Source: Sphingomonas vulcanisoli (GTDB taxonomy: Bacteria; Pseudomonadota; Alphaproteobacteria; Sphingomonadales; Sphingomonadaceae). Taken from it: a stretch of DNA of 64,000 nt. This document shows, in pieces, positions 45,368-55,694 of this stretch. The position numbers were made by a program, and so were the translations under genes. Where the stretch lies: positions 1-64,000 of the forward strand of contig NZ_JAAOZC010000011.1 of the NCBI RefSeq assembly GCF_011761305.1. Direction: 5' to 3'. How positions within the stretch are numbered: the first letter of the stretch is position 1; every line of letters begins with the position of its first letter. A model generated the notes under the pieces. The model was not told the DNA's origin, ran no database searches, and saw only the letters and a list, made by a program, of their open reading frames with translations.

Positions 45368-47482
45368 TCACCCGAGGGAGCGAGCAAACGTACGCCCGTC
45401 GTGCGCTATCGCGCGCCCTTCCTTCTTGCCCATTGCCAGCCAGTGGAGAAAGCCGTTCGCCCAAACGCCCACGCGTACGGCGTTCCCGACATCGGCGTTG
45501 ACCACGAGGTATTCCGCCTCACTGAATTGTCGGCTCGGATTATAACCCAGCATCGCTCCTTCGGCCATATAATGTTCGGCGCCACTGCGATACAGGCCAT
45601 TGCCACAAGCCCGCCTCGCGTCGGGATGGCTGGCGAGATAGAATTCCTCATCGAATTCGGCGCAAGGGTCATAACCACGTTGACCTCCGAACCGCATGTA
45701 ATGTTCGAAACCGGTTTCTACCTCCCCGCTTGAAAGCGCATGTGTCGCGTCGGTATAGGTCGCTAGATACCAATGCTCGTCGAAAACTGGGCAGAAGGGC
45801 AGGCCGCTGGGAATCGCGATGGTGACAACCTTTTCGAGTGTCGGCGGCCCGGGCCGGCTTTCGAGTTGACCGTTGTTATGCCTGAACCAGGGAAGGCTAA
45901 TCAGCGGTGAAGGAACGATATTGTTGCGAACGTTCCCGATCCAGAAATCAATAAGCCCCTCGGCGCCATTAGCCGTGCGCGCGGCACGCGCTTCCGGGCT
46001 TGCGCGCATTAGATATTCCGGCGCGATGATCCAATCCGCAGCAGCCACTATAGCAGGGGGCATGACCGACTTGTCGAATTTTTGCAGGCGTTTCGCCGTC
46101 CGCTTCTTTGCGTCGGAATTTCCTACCAGCCCCAGGATACGCGCCTCAAGAACCTGCCGCGATCCTGCGACCAGCCGATCTGGATAATGTTCACCTGTCT
46201 GCAGCGGTTCGGACACTGAGGTTGCGGTGGCAGCGTGTTCAGCTATCCACTGCGTGCCTCGCCGCGATATCCGATATCCGTCGAGCTCACCCTCTTCGAT
46301 CGTGCCAATGAGATCCGGCGACAATGCACCTCGTAATTGAACGATCGTCTCGCGCGCATAGTTATTCAAGGTTTCAATGAACTCGGTATACGTTTCGGTC
46401 GGAAGAGCTGCCATAGTGGAAAAGAAGGTTTCGTTGCTCTTGTCTGCGGGCAGCGCCAATGGGCGGAGCAATAAACCGATTTGTCGCAGTCGATTCCACG
46501 TTAAAACTAGTCTTGTCGAGCTTGTTGCTGCTAGCGCGTTAAGTACTATGTCGACTTCGCGATCAGTAAAGACTTGATCATTTAAACGACTGTCCAGCCA
46601 TAGAGTTATCTGATCGCACATATAGGATGTAATAAGATCGCCCAAAAGAATCCGATTTGTTGGTGTCACCTCCCAGATTTTACCGACGTCCAAGTCGCAA
46701 GCCTCAATCAAGCGCGCAAGTCCGATAGTCCACGAGTACATTCTCTGCTTTCCAGAGGAAGCACTAACAAACGATATCTTATCTAGCGCAAGACCCTCGT
46801 CGTCATAGACGTTTACAATTGGCTGTGGAACAAAGATTGTCTTTTTGCTTCCAAACGCCTGCATATAAACAGCTGAGTGTGAGTATATCTCAGACTTTTC
46901 AATTATCGATAACAAATCAATAGCACGGACTGGCTCTATCTCAAATATCGCAGATGAAATACTTGTAAGCAGCCCAAGAAAGCCTATAGTTTCGATGAGA
47001 TCTCGCAGAGTTAGATCGTCATTATCACTCAGCTGTCGACCGGTTTCTTGCGGAATATAATAATAATGGCGCATGTTTCCAAGCGTATCAAACAGAGATA
47101 CGTTGAGCAATGCGAAAGCCGGTGCTCTGGTTTTCAATAAGTTTATAATAAACTTGATGCCGCTGTCTGATACGTGATCATCGTCGGATATAGTCCAAGC
47201 ATACTTGCCGCGACATACGCCGACCGCCGTAAATATATTCTTTTCAGCGGAGCCGAAGTGAGTTGGCTGCGTATAAAGACGCACGAACGGCCAACGAGCC
47301 GCCAAATTAGTAACAGTTTCAGCGGTATCATCATTCGATGCGTTGTCGGCAATAACAATCTCTACGCCTTCCAAATCATCGCGCTCAATTTGATGTGCAA
47401 GACTGGTGACAAGCGATTTGACAAATCGCGCCCGATTGTAGCTCGGGATCAGAATAGAAAGAAAAGGCTGCGAACTGGGCAT
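45368..47482 (-). CDS. Family GT2 glycosyltransferase with three C-terminal repeat modules
   Basis: The 704-residue protein starts with a GT2 domain: LSILIPSYNRARFVKSLVTS, VEIVIADNASNDDTAETVTN and WTISDDDHVSDSG (DxD-like). A helical middle of no known family follows. Residues about 565-700 hold three repeats of about 45 residues (FDEHWYLATYTDA...GFEHYMRFGGQRGY; FDEEFYLASHPDA...GAEHYMAEGAMLGY; FSEAEYLVVNADV...FLHWLAMGKKEGR). ATG 47482 has AAGGAA upstream. The first half of the gene (about 46300-47450) is visibly AT-richer than the repeat half, which suggests a mosaic origin. It lies 12 bases upstream of the SDR gene. Confidence 0.84.
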   Translation of the reverse strand: MPSSQPFLSILIPSYNRARFVKSLVTSLAHQIERDDLEGVEIVIADNASNDDTAETVTNLAARWPFVRLYTQPTHFGSAEKNIFTAVGVCRGKYAWTISDDDHVSDSGIKFIINLLKTRAPAFALLNVSLFDTLGNMRHYYYIPQETGRQLSDNDDLTLRDLIETIGFLGLLTSISSAIFEIEPVRAIDLLSIIEKSEIYSHSAVYMQAFGSKKTIFVPQPIVNVYDDEGLALDKISFVSASSGKQRMYSWTIGLARLIEACDLDVGKIWEVTPTNRILLGDLITSYMCDQITLWLDSRLNDQVFTDREVDIVLNALAATSSTRLVLTWNRLRQIGLLLRPLALPADKSNETFFSTMAALPTETYTEFIETLNNYARETIVQLRGALSPDLIGTIEEGELDGYRISRRGTQWIAEHAATATSVSEPLQTGEHYPDRLVAGSRQVLEARILGLVGNSDAKKRTAKRLQKFDKSVMPPAIVAAADWIIAPEYLMRASPEARAARTANGAEGLIDFWIGNVRNNIVPSPLISLPWFRHNNGQLESRPGPPTLEKVVTIAIPSGLPFCPVFDEHWYLATYTDATHALSSGEVETGFEHYMRFGGQRGYDPCAEFDEEFYLASHPDARRACGNGLYRSGAEHYMAEGAMLGYNPSRQFSEAEYLVVNADVGNAVRVGVWANGFLHWLAMGKKEGRAIAHDGRTFARSLG

Positions 47483-47556
47483 TTCTATTCCTTGGTCGTA
47501 TCGCCGCTGACTACCATTGAACGCGCGCCGCATTTATTCGGTGAAGGGATCAGCAC

Positions 47557-50124
47557 TTACGCATCCACCATCTCAAAAAGCGAATACAAGCCGACCGCTG
47601 TCTTCATCGCCACCTTTGCGCCCCCTAAGCGGAAGCTCAACAGCGGGCCTATGACGTCGCGTGGAATGGAAGCGAAAAGCAATCCATCACGAGAGGCGAG
47701 CGTCGCGCTTTCATCGTCGATCTGGATAAAAAGCTCAACAACATCTGCACCTTTCGCGCCGGACGACACTGCCGCCCCGGCTCGTGATGAGCCCGTCAGC
47801 AGTAAGCGCGGACCGTCTGCCAGCAAGCGCACGACGGCACGTTCACCCTTGGTTTCGAACACCGCGATCTCGTGCGGACCGCTGTCGATCGTCGGGATGC
47901 TCATCACAAGTTGAAACAGGCGCTTATGTGATGTTTCTTCGGGCAATTGCCATCTTATTGTTTCGGTGGTGGTTTCGGCTGGTGCGTCGTTGGACTTACG
48001 GTAAGTGGTCGGCAATTCACCGCGCGATACCTGCGGATCTTTGACAAACAGCGCTGGGCTGCTTTCGGCGACAAAGTTCGTTCGCGTTGCATAATCGAGA
48101 GGGATCAATTGAAGGGTGAGATCGCCTGCCACTGTCTCAAAGCGAGCAGCGAACGACACCTGGATCCAGCCCAAGTCCAACTCTTCCACCTTCGTCCACA
48201 ACGAGTGGCTGTTGTTCGCTACGGTTCGCACCACTGACCTGGACGCGAGATCGAAGACCACACCGATGTCCGCGTTAATCTCGACCAACCGCACCCAGAT
48301 CAGATGCCGAACCCCCGCCTTCACTTTAACACTCACCACGACAGTGTCCCCGGAGTGGCGGAAGGCCTGATCTAGGATATGATCGCCCGATCCCGTCTCG
48401 AACAGAGCAAAAGCTATCGCTGCGCGCCCATCGCCGAGTGCGCTCGCGATAAGTCCGTGCGGCTGCCAAGCTGCATTGAGAAGATCGTCGGACCACCGTA
48501 GCAGATTTTCACCGCCATGGCCGCCGATGGATATTCCGGTGTGATGGTCAACGATTTTCCTGACCACCATTTTGCTCCGAACATCGTCGAGAAGTGATCG
48601 CGAGGCTTCGTTCGGCACGCGGTTTCCAATCTTCCGCGTCGTCACCGTGGCTGAGATGGGCATACCATTCAAGAATCTTATTGACCTCTGGGCCAGCAAC
48701 TCCCGCTCACGTAAAATGGCCTTTAGGCCGACAATGCTATCAGACCGGGCAGCTTGCGGATCCGTTCGAGCCAAGGCTTCGAAGAATTGCGAAACTCGGG
48801 CATTTCGAAGCGTCGAAGTCGGCGGCACTGCATAATAACTATCGGCCACCCGGAAGATTTCATATCCGCCGACGGATTCGATGCGATCGGTCCCAATCGA
48901 CAATCGAAACTTCATCGATTCGATTTTGCTTTTGATCGCGCCGAGCCAGTGTTGACGAAGCTTCAAACGTATATCGCGTGGAAACGCATCCAACATCGAG
49001 GCGACCGTGACCTTGGCGCCGTGATTGCGAAGCCGGTTGCCGGCGACCGACTCGAAGATGGCATTAAGAAAAATAACGACAGACCGCATCTCTGTAAGCC
49101 AGCTTATCATATACTGCGGACAAGACACGAACTCATCCGCAAATTCATCGAACTCCTCGACAGATATTTGTTCGATGTCATCAGTCTTTTCGATCCAGCG
49201 GGTCAGTTGGTCGCAAAAAGTCTGCAGCAACGACATCGAAAGATTGAATTGATTATGCCCCCCCAATTCAACGATAGTCGGCAGGAAGCTGGCATCTATG
49301 CAACTCTCGGCACGCAAGATTTTGAAAAGACGTGCTAGACCGTTGCCCCACGGGAAATAGAATTGTTGTCGCTTGCTCTTAGCGACCGTCCCCCAAGCCG
49401 AAATGGGCGTTCCCTCGAATCTATAGCGAACCAGGGGCGTCTCGACAAAATGTGCGCGGGCATCACCAAAGCAAGACAGATAAAAGGCAGTATGGCTATA
49501 GATTGGCGCGATCGATGTGAATCGCCGCCATGAATGATCAGGGATCATGGATCGACGAAACACGGCAGCAGAAAAACAAGCACACATCGTCACATAACCG
49601 AAATTGCGTACCATATCGGTATATGTCATGACTTCCGGAAAGCCAGTGGGATGGACGAGACGTTCGTTGAGTACGGATCCGTCCGTTTTCATCATCACGA
49701 GATTCAGAACAAGAAAGTCGAATTTATCCGTCGAAACAAGTTCCAGCACGTTTGCTAGCGCACCTTCGACAGGTTCGTCATCATCGGACATCGTCCAGAT
49801 GAAATCACCTCTGGCGTACGGAATAGCCTCGAGGAGGTTTTCCTCGCCGCTCGCCATATGCTCTTCGTGCCGATGATAACGAACCGGACCACCTTCGTTC
49901 ACGATGGTTTCGATCGCCTGTCGTGTCAGATCTGGCGAGCAGTTATCGGATACAAGAATCTCATATTCACCTTCATAACCGCGGCCCTCAGCCAACAATC
50001 GGCGAACCAGATGGGCCGCGAATTCAGCCCGGTGATAGGTCGGGATAAGGATGGTCAGCTTCGGCAAAAGAGCAGCGTTCGATGTGGCGGCTGCGGGCAA
50101 AGCTTTGGACTTTCTAGGCGGCAT
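47557..50124 (-). CDS. Family GT2 glycosyltransferase with C-terminal beta-sandwich-like domain
   Basis: The 855-residue product opens with a GT2 domain (LTILIPTYHRAEFAAHLVRR, YEILVSDNCSPDLTRQAIET, FIWTMSDDDEPVEGALANVL), closely parallel to the GT2 proteins at 45368 and 57816. The middle is helical and unassigned. The last roughly 300 residues are beta-rich (GENLLRWSDDLLNAAWQPHG, DTVVVSVKVKAGVRHLIWVR, EELDLGWIQVSFAARFET), resembling carbohydrate-binding or phage-spike-type jelly-roll modules. It may bind its polymer. The start ATG 50124 overlaps the Nudix gene by 11 bases. Confidence 0.82.
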   Translation of the reverse strand: MPPRKSKALPAAATSNAALLPKLTILIPTYHRAEFAAHLVRRLLAEGRGYEGEYEILVSDNCSPDLTRQAIETIVNEGGPVRYHRHEEHMASGEENLLEAIPYARGDFIWTMSDDDEPVEGALANVLELVSTDKFDFLVLNLVMMKTDGSVLNERLVHPTGFPEVMTYTDMVRNFGYVTMCACFSAAVFRRSMIPDHSWRRFTSIAPIYSHTAFYLSCFGDARAHFVETPLVRYRFEGTPISAWGTVAKSKRQQFYFPWGNGLARLFKILRAESCIDASFLPTIVELGGHNQFNLSMSLLQTFCDQLTRWIEKTDDIEQISVEEFDEFADEFVSCPQYMISWLTEMRSVVIFLNAIFESVAGNRLRNHGAKVTVASMLDAFPRDIRLKLRQHWLGAIKSKIESMKFRLSIGTDRIESVGGYEIFRVADSYYAVPPTSTLRNARVSQFFEALARTDPQAARSDSIVGLKAILRERELLAQRSIRFLNGMPISATVTTRKIGNRVPNEASRSLLDDVRSKMVVRKIVDHHTGISIGGHGGENLLRWSDDLLNAAWQPHGLIASALGDGRAAIAFALFETGSGDHILDQAFRHSGDTVVVSVKVKAGVRHLIWVRLVEINADIGVVFDLASRSVVRTVANNSHSLWTKVEELDLGWIQVSFAARFETVAGDLTLQLIPLDYATRTNFVAESSPALFVKDPQVSRGELPTTYRKSNDAPAETTTETIRWQLPEETSHKRLFQLVMSIPTIDSGPHEIAVFETKGERAVVRLLADGPRLLLTGSSRAGAAVSSGAKGADVVELFIQIDDESATLASRDGLLFASIPRDVIGPLLSFRLGGAKVAMKTAVGLYSLFEMVDA

Positions 50125-50680
50125 TCTCGTATCCAACTATCTTGTCTGAGAAAACCAGAACCGAGTTTAGACCGAAACTGGATGTCTCTTCGTTCGCAGG
50201 CTCGATCAGAGGCCGGTAGATATCATGCGCCGGGTAGATGAACTCAGGCATGCCCTTAAGCCATCGGGCCTGACCGCTCATTCCTCGTGCCGATGAAGAG
50301 ATCGCTGCAAAATGCGCTGAATCGACGTTCAGTTCGCAACGATAGACCAACGAGATGAAATGACCGCGGCCTGAATTGTGAAGTTGCAGCAACGCGCAAG
50401 GCGCGGCGGCGGGGTTCACGGGAACGCCCAGTTCTGCCTCAGACACCTTGGCCAAGCGTCGTTCGGCAGCCTCGCCATAACGGATGATCCCGCCCGGCAC
50501 ATGCCACCCTTCACCCCAAGGATCCTCGCGCCAGATCATCAGCGTCTTGCCATCCTGTTGGATCAGCAGATCGACATTGATCATGGGCGTTATCGCACAA
50601 GCGAATTCGAAAACATCGTCTGGCAACCCCCGTCCGGGATCTGGTATGTCTGCCAAGGTAGATGCCAGTTCGGCGCGCAT
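50114..50680 (-). CDS. Nudix hydrolase, GDP-mannose mannosyl hydrolase-like
   Basis: The 188-residue product carries a Nudix-type domain: VDLLIQQDGKTLMIWRED, GWHVPGGIIRYGEAAERRLA and VSEAELGVPV. The Nudix box has the modified pattern of GDP-mannose hydrolases (GG-x5-E...AELG without the usual REXXEE), which hydrolyse GDP-sugars rather than diphosphates. It could adjust the nucleotide-sugar pool or trim an intermediate of this pathway. ATG 50680 comes one base after the stop of the thiamine-diphosphate enzyme gene, so both are translated together. Confidence 0.8.
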   Translation of the reverse strand: MRAELASTLADIPDPGRGLPDDVFEFACAITPMINVDLLIQQDGKTLMIWREDPWGEGWHVPGGIIRYGEAAERRLAKVSEAELGVPVNPAAAPCALLQLHNSGRGHFISLVYRCELNVDSAHFAAISSSARGMSGQARWLKGMPEFIYPAHDIYRPLIEPANEETSSFGLNSVLVFSDKIVGYENAA

Positions 50681-50681
50681 C

Positions 50682-52475
50682 TCAATACGGGCTGGGGATG
50701 TAGCGATATACCCGAGCGATCACATCCTCCGCAGGCGGCGGGCTCATCGCGTGGATCGGATTGGATTCCATCGCACCCGTGTCTGTAACTCGGCTCATGA
50801 TCTTCGGGAAATAGGTCTGCTCGGAATCGATCGGGATCAAGAATGCGGCGACGCCAGGCGCGTCGAACAGCGCCTTGAAATCCGCGCTTGTCGCGTAATC
50901 CGCCTGCAGGCGCATTACCGGTACTCCATAGGCTGGGAATAATTTCTCCCAATCCGGCATGCCAAGCCCGGTCGACGTATCGCAACCGACATACGCACCG
51001 CCCCCGAAGTAGTTTTTCTGGGTCATGCGGATACTGGCATAGCCATTATCGTCGAAAATGAAAATCTTCAGATTCAACTTGTTAACCGCAGCGGTGCCGA
51101 CTTCCTGCACGTTCTGCAAAAACCCTCCATCGCCCTCAAACAGGATCGTGCGACGCTCGGGATAGGCAAGCGCTGCCCCGATAGCCGCAGACAAGCCATA
51201 ACCCATGGACGCCAAGCCTTTGTTCGTTGGCATGTGCTGGCGTCCCTTTTGGGCGAACACCTGTTCAACGACAGTAAAAGCTCCGCCGCTGCTGCACGGG
51301 ACGATCACGTCTTCATCGTTGGTCATTTCGCTCAACGCGCTTACGAACGCGAAAGGCGAGACGAAGCCCTTGCGCGTATTGTTGCATGCCTCGACAAGGG
51401 GCAGTTGCGCTTTCACCATCCGACAGAAATCGAGCCAATCGCTGTGATCGCGCGGCTCGGCAGCAAGCACTACGTCCAACACAGCAGCCGCATCAGCCTC
51501 AATCGGCAAGTCGACACGGGGATGCCCCTTGGAAAGTTCAGCGGGATCGATATCGACCTGAACAACCTTGCCCACTGGCGCGAACTGCTGCCAGTTGAAG
51601 CCGGTCTGCTGCAGCCCAAGGCGTGTCCCGAGCGCGATTACCAGATCGGATTGTTGTACCAGGATGTTGGCGTAGCGCTGCCCCCAAGTGTTGACGCGGC
51701 CAAAGTAAAGCGGATGGGACGCATCGATACGATCCGCGCCATTCCACGTCGTGGCAATGGGAATACCCGCGCGCTCCAGCGCCGGCATCCGGCTCCGCAG
51801 GGCATCAAAGCCAAGGCCTCCCCCGATCAGCAGGATCGGTCGTTCAGCGGCGGCGACCAGCGCTTCCAGCGCACCGATTTCAGTCGCTGAAGGGCCGCGT
51901 AGCGGCTCTCGGACCGGTATGGGATCGGCCTCCAGCTTCTGGCGCATCTCATCGCTGATCGGTGCACCCTGGGCATCGAGGCAGAGTTCCAAAAACACCG
52001 GCCCCGGCCGACCCGAGCCACCCTCCAGGATCGGCGCCATGAATTCGGCGCGGCTGACTGGATTATCGATCAGCACGGAACGCTTGGTTATCGAAGAAAC
52101 GAGCGTGACGCCGTCAATCTCCTGAATGCCGCGCTGGCGCAATTCTCCACGCGCCAGATCCGCCGACTTCACCTGACCGCCCAGCAACAACACCTCGCGG
52201 CTTTCCAGAAATGCGCCGGCAAGGCCGGTCACCGTATTGGTCAGCCCGGGGCCGGCTGTTACCAACGCGAACGCCTTCTGGCCGTACGGAGCAACGGCAT
52301 TATAATATTCGGTTGCAATGACCGCGGCAACTTCATGGGCAACCGGGTGGCAATCGAACCGATGGCGGGCCGATTCCAGCGAGTGCATGATGTTGCCGCC
52401 GGCAACGAAAAAGCATTTGCGATAGCCCGCCTCTTTCAGCCAATCACAAATGACGTCGCTATATTTGATCCCCAT
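50682..52475 (-). CDS. Thiamine-diphosphate-dependent enzyme (acetolactate-synthase-like; possible sugar acyl-branching enzyme)
   Basis: The 597-residue product has the three-domain acetolactate-synthase fold: N-terminal PYR domain with catalytic Glu in CHPVAHEVAAVIATEYYNAV (about residue 48), central domain (RPILLIGGGLGFDALRSRMP), and C-terminal PP domain with ThDP motif EGDGGFLQNVQEV...DDNGY. It is not a housekeeping IlvB, because it lies directly after rfbH (3-base gap) and no small subunit follows. In yersiniose synthesis a ThDP enzyme (YerE) adds a two-carbon unit from pyruvate to the CDP-3,6-dideoxy-4-keto sugar; this gene is placed for such a reaction. That assignment is inference; other acyloin or decarboxylase roles are possible. 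Confidence 0.83.
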   Translation of the reverse strand: MGIKYSDVICDWLKEAGYRKCFFVAGGNIMHSLESARHRFDCHPVAHEVAAVIATEYYNAVAPYGQKAFALVTAGPGLTNTVTGLAGAFLESREVLLLGGQVKSADLARGELRQRGIQEIDGVTLVSSITKRSVLIDNPVSRAEFMAPILEGGSGRPGPVFLELCLDAQGAPISDEMRQKLEADPIPVREPLRGPSATEIGALEALVAAAERPILLIGGGLGFDALRSRMPALERAGIPIATTWNGADRIDASHPLYFGRVNTWGQRYANILVQQSDLVIALGTRLGLQQTGFNWQQFAPVGKVVQVDIDPAELSKGHPRVDLPIEADAAAVLDVVLAAEPRDHSDWLDFCRMVKAQLPLVEACNNTRKGFVSPFAFVSALSEMTNDEDVIVPCSSGGAFTVVEQVFAQKGRQHMPTNKGLASMGYGLSAAIGAALAYPERRTILFEGDGGFLQNVQEVGTAAVNKLNLKIFIFDDNGYASIRMTQKNYFGGGAYVGCDTSTGLGMPDWEKLFPAYGVPVMRLQADYATSADFKALFDAPGVAAFLIPIDSEQTYFPKIMSRVTDTGAMESNPIHAMSPPPAEDVIARVYRYIPSPY

Positions 52476-52478
52476 CGC

Positions 52479-53828
52479 TTACCGGCCCAGGAATTCGCCG
52501 ATCGCCGAAACCATATAGTCGACCATCTCTTCGTTGATACCCGGATAAACGCCGATCCAGAAGCAGTCGTTCATCACTCGATCGCTCTGCGTAAGATCGC
52601 CATGCACGCGGAAATTGCGTTCGAGCATATACGGTTGCTTAATTAAATTACCGCCGAACAGAAGTCTGGTTCCGATCTTCTTTTCGTTCAGGAACTGCAC
52701 AAGTTCATTGCGCTTCACCTTATTTGGATTGCGTACCGTGATTGGGAAGCCGAACCACGACGGATCGGAATTGGGCGTTGCCTCCGGCAGGATGAGCTCG
52801 TTTTGATAGGGCTCGAGCGCCGACCAGAGCGCCTTGAAGTTGTCGCGGCGCGCCGCGACAAAATCATCAATGCGGTCAAGCTGCGCGAGACCCACCGCCG
52901 CCTGCATATCGGTGATCTTCAGATTATAACCGAGATGGGAGTAGGTATATTTGTGATCATAGCCTTCGGGCAATTCGCCCAATTTCCAACGGAAGCGATT
53001 GCCGCACGTATTATCCATGCCTGGCGCGCAATAACAATCACGTCCCCAATCGCGGATCGATTCGAAGGCACGCTTGATAAGAAGGTTGTTGGCGAAAACG
53101 GCACCTCCCTCGCCCATGGTGATATGATGCGCGGGATAGAAGCTCACCGTGCCGACGTCACCGAACGTGCCGACCTTTTGACCATTATACGTCGCGCCGA
53201 GCGCATCACAGCAATCTTCCATAACGAAGAGGTCGTGCTTCTTGGCAATCTCCATCACCGTACCGAGATCGTAAGGATTGCCCAGGGTATGGGCGATCAC
53301 GATCGCGCGCGTTTTATCGGTGATCGCCGCTTCGATTCGGTCGGACTTAATATTGTACGTCGGGATATCGACGTCGACGAATACCGGAACCAAACCCTGC
53401 TGCAGCAGTGGGTTGACCGTCGTTGGGAAACCGGTCGCGCACGTAACTACCTCGTCACCAGGCTTAAGCGGGCGACGCTTCTTCAAAAGGTGCGACGTCA
53501 ATGACGATACAGCAAGCAGGTTCGCCGACGAGCCCGAATTGCAGGTCAGCAAGTGGCGGACGCCGATGTACTCGCGCAGGCCTTTCTCAAACGCATCGTT
53601 GAAACGTCCGGTCGTCAGCCAGAATTCCAGCGAGGATTCGGCAAGCAGGCGCAATTCTTTAGCGCCGTAAACGCGACCAGCGACCGGGACGCTGGACACG
53701 CCCGCCTCGAAAGGCTTGGGCCGATGCGCTTTCTCCGCATAGACCTCGACCAACTCCAGAATATGGTCATGCAGCTCTTGGGGAGCAGCATCGGCCCAGG
53801 CGGAAGCCGCCTTTGTGACATCGGTCAT
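52479..53828 (-). CDS. rfbH: CDP-4-dehydro-6-deoxyglucose 3-dehydrase (E1)
   Basis: RfbH/DdhC removes the C3 hydroxyl of CDP-4-keto-6-deoxyglucose with PMP and a [2Fe-2S] centre. The 449-residue sequence shows the family hallmark: in [19 protein letters not shown] the usual PLP lysine is replaced by His, and the cluster cysteines follow in [20 protein letters not shown]. Other family segments are [15 protein letters not shown] and [19 protein letters not shown]. Start: ATG 53828 after TAGGAG; ATG 53831 is directly next to it. The gene starts inside the rfbG stop region and is followed by the ThDP gene after three bases. A separate E3 reductase (RfbI type) is not found nearby. Confidence 0.94.
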   Translation of the reverse strand: MTDVTKAASAWADAAPQELHDHILELVEVYAEKAHRPKPFEAGVSSVPVAGRVYGAKELRLLAESSLEFWLTTGRFNDAFEKGLREYIGVRHLLTCNSGSSANLLAVSSLTSHLLKKRRPLKPGDEVVTCATGFPTTVNPLLQQGLVPVFVDVDIPTYNIKSDRIEAAITDKTRAIVIAHTLGNPYDLGTVMEIAKKHDLFVMEDCCDALGATYNGQKVGTFGDVGTVSFYPAHHITMGEGGAVFANNLLIKRAFESIRDWGRDCYCAPGMDNTCGNRFRWKLGELPEGYDHKYTYSHLGYNLKITDMQAAVGLAQLDRIDDFVAARRDNFKALWSALEPYQNELILPEATPNSDPSWFGFPITVRNPNKVKRNELVQFLNEKKIGTRLLFGGNLIKQPYMLERNFRVHGDLTQSDRVMNDCFWIGVYPGINEEMVDYMVSAIGEFLGR

Positions 53829-53830
53829 CA

Positions 53831-54907
53831 TTAACTCCTAACGGAAGCGCAATAGTCGGCGATCTGGCGGGTCGCGCAATCCGCGCAGTCGCCGCCGGCA
53901 AGTTCGATCTTATAATAATCGCTCGTCACGTCGAGCGCCTCCTCTAGGCTCCAACGCGGAGCCCAACCGAGCAAGCTACGCGCCTTGGTGCTGTCGAGCT
54001 TAAGCAGGTGCGCCTCATGCACCGCGCCCGACGCAGACACGTCCTTCCAGCCCTCGGGCTTGCTCCAAATCGCGCACATCCGCATCGCGATATCCCTTAC
54101 GGTGCGCTCGCTTTCCGAATTCGGTCCGAAATTCCAACCTTGCGCGGCAAAGCTCGGATCCTCGGCGCACTTTTGGACGAGCATCAGATATCCGCCGATG
54201 GGTTCAAGAACATGTTGCCAAGGCCGAACCGCCCCGGGGCTGCGGATTTCGACTGACGCTCCGCTCGCAAAGCCGCGGACCAGATCGGGGATCAGACGAT
54301 CCAGTGCCCAGTCACCACCACCGATGACATTGCCAGCGCGTGCGGATACGATGAGGGGGGCGCCAGCAAATGCCGGATAAGCCCGCGCGTAGGCCGAGGC
54401 GACGAGTTCGGCGCAGCCCTTACTGCTCGAATAAGGATCATAGCCGCCCATCGCATCGGTCTCGCGGTAGCTCCAGAGCCACTCGCGATTCTCATAGCAT
54501 TTGTCGCTGGTGACAATCAGGACCTCCGCGACGCCGGCTTGGCGGGCCGCCTCAAGCACATGCACCGTGCCCATGACATTTGTCGCAAAGGTTTCGACCG
54601 GCTTAACGTAAGAAAGGCGCACAAGCGATTGCGCCGCCAAATGAAGCACGATTTCGGCGCCCGACGCTTTCACAGCCCCCTCGACGGCAGCCAAGTCGCG
54701 GACATCACCTCGGATATCCCGAACCATGCCTGCGATACCAAGCTTGTCGAACAAGCTCGGACTTGTCGGAACATCAATCGAGAAGCCGGTGACTTCGGCT
54801 CCGAGTTGGTGCAACCAGAAGGACAGCCATGCCCCCTTAAAACCGGTGTGGCCGGTTAGGAGAACCTTCTTACCTCGCCAGAAGTTGGGATCTATTGCGC
54901 AGGTCAT
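53831..54907 (-). CDS. rfbG: CDP-glucose 4,6-dehydratase
   Basis: The 358-residue NAD-dependent extended SDR has the cofactor motif [20 protein letters not shown] near residues 14-33 (the TGHTGFKG variant marks RfbG), and the catalytic tail [20 protein letters not shown] with Yxxx[14 protein letters not shown] carries the Thr/Asp dehydratase residues. It makes CDP-4-keto-6-deoxyglucose from CDP-glucose. ATG 54907 overlaps the rfbF stop (TAAAATG-like junction); upstream in-frame ATG 54934 lies inside rfbF. It forms a tight block with rfbF and rfbH. Confidence 0.94.
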   Translation of the reverse strand: MTCAIDPNFWRGKKVLLTGHTGFKGAWLSFWLHQLGAEVTGFSIDVPTSPSLFDKLGIAGMVRDIRGDVRDLAAVEGAVKASGAEIVLHLAAQSLVRLSYVKPVETFATNVMGTVHVLEAARQAGVAEVLIVTSDKCYENREWLWSYRETDAMGGYDPYSSSKGCAELVASAYARAYPAFAGAPLIVSARAGNVIGGGDWALDRLIPDLVRGFASGASVEIRSPGAVRPWQHVLEPIGGYLMLVQKCAEDPSFAAQGWNFGPNSESERTVRDIAMRMCAIWSKPEGWKDVSASGAVHEAHLLKLDSTKARSLLGWAPRWSLEEALDVTSDYYKIELAGGDCADCATRQIADYCASVRS

Positions 54908-54908
54908 T

Positions 54909-55673
54909 TTAGAAACGCTTCCACGGCGCAGCATTGTTCTTCCACAATTCTTCCAACATCAGCTTGTCGCGCAGCATGTCCATCGGCTGCCAGAAGCCAT
55001 CGTGTTGAAAGGCCATCAATTCGCCGCGAGCGGCCAGCGTTTCCATCGGCTCCCGTTCCCAGATGGTCTTGTCGTTGTCGATCAAATCGAGCACCTGCGG
55101 TGAAAGTACGAAGAAGCCGCCATTGATATGGTCGCCACCGCCTTGAGGCTTTTCCTCGAAGCGCGTCACCTGGTCCCCTTCCACTACGAGCGCGCCAAAA
55201 CGAGCCTGCGGGATCACCGCCGAAACCGTCGCCAGCTTCCCGTGCGATTTGTGGAAATTGATCAGCGCGCCGATATCGATCGTCGACAGGCCGTCGCCGT
55301 AAGTCATGCAGAAGTCTTCGGTCAAATAGGGCTTTACGCGCCGTAGTCTTCCGCCCGTCTGCGAGTCCTCACCTGTATCGACAAGCGTGATCTTCCACGG
55401 CTCAGCCATGTTATTATGGACGGTGTGGGAGTTGTTTGCTACATCTATCGTGATGTCAGAATTATGCACATAATAATTAAGGAAGTATTCCTTGATCATA
55501 TATCCCTTGTAACCGAGACAAATGACAAATTCAGTAAGGCCAAACGTTGAATAATACTTCATGATATGCCACAGAATAGGCTTACCGCCGATCTCTACCA
55601 TCGGTTTTGGGCGCACCGATGTTTCTTCACCGAGACGGGTTCCAAGACCGCCAGCAAGGATTACAACGCGCAT
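54909..55673 (-). CDS. rfbF: Glucose-1-phosphate cytidylyltransferase
   Basis: The 254-residue product is RfbF/DdhA, which makes CDP-glucose. The nucleotidyltransferase signature VVILAGGLGTRLGEETSVRP, then KPMVEIGGKPILWHIMKYYS, opens the protein, and GDGLSTIDIGALINFHKSHG and FWQPMDMLRDKLMLEELWKN are typical for this subfamily. Length equals the family norm (257). It begins the CDP-3,6-dideoxyhexose branch and is followed by rfbG with overlap. Confidence 0.95.
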   Translation of the reverse strand: MRVVILAGGLGTRLGEETSVRPKPMVEIGGKPILWHIMKYYSTFGLTEFVICLGYKGYMIKEYFLNYYVHNSDITIDVANNSHTVHNNMAEPWKITLVDTGEDSQTGGRLRRVKPYLTEDFCMTYGDGLSTIDIGALINFHKSHGKLATVSAVIPQARFGALVVEGDQVTRFEEKPQGGGDHINGGFFVLSPQVLDLIDNDKTIWEREPMETLAARGELMAFQHDGFWQPMDMLRDKLMLEELWKNNAAPWKRF

Positions 55674-55694
55674 CTTAGCCCTTTCACTCTTCGA

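Noticed and set aside
50682-52475. Housekeeping acetolactate synthase large subunit (ilvB)
   Set aside because: It is embedded in an rfbFGH operon and has no ilvH small-subunit gene after it.
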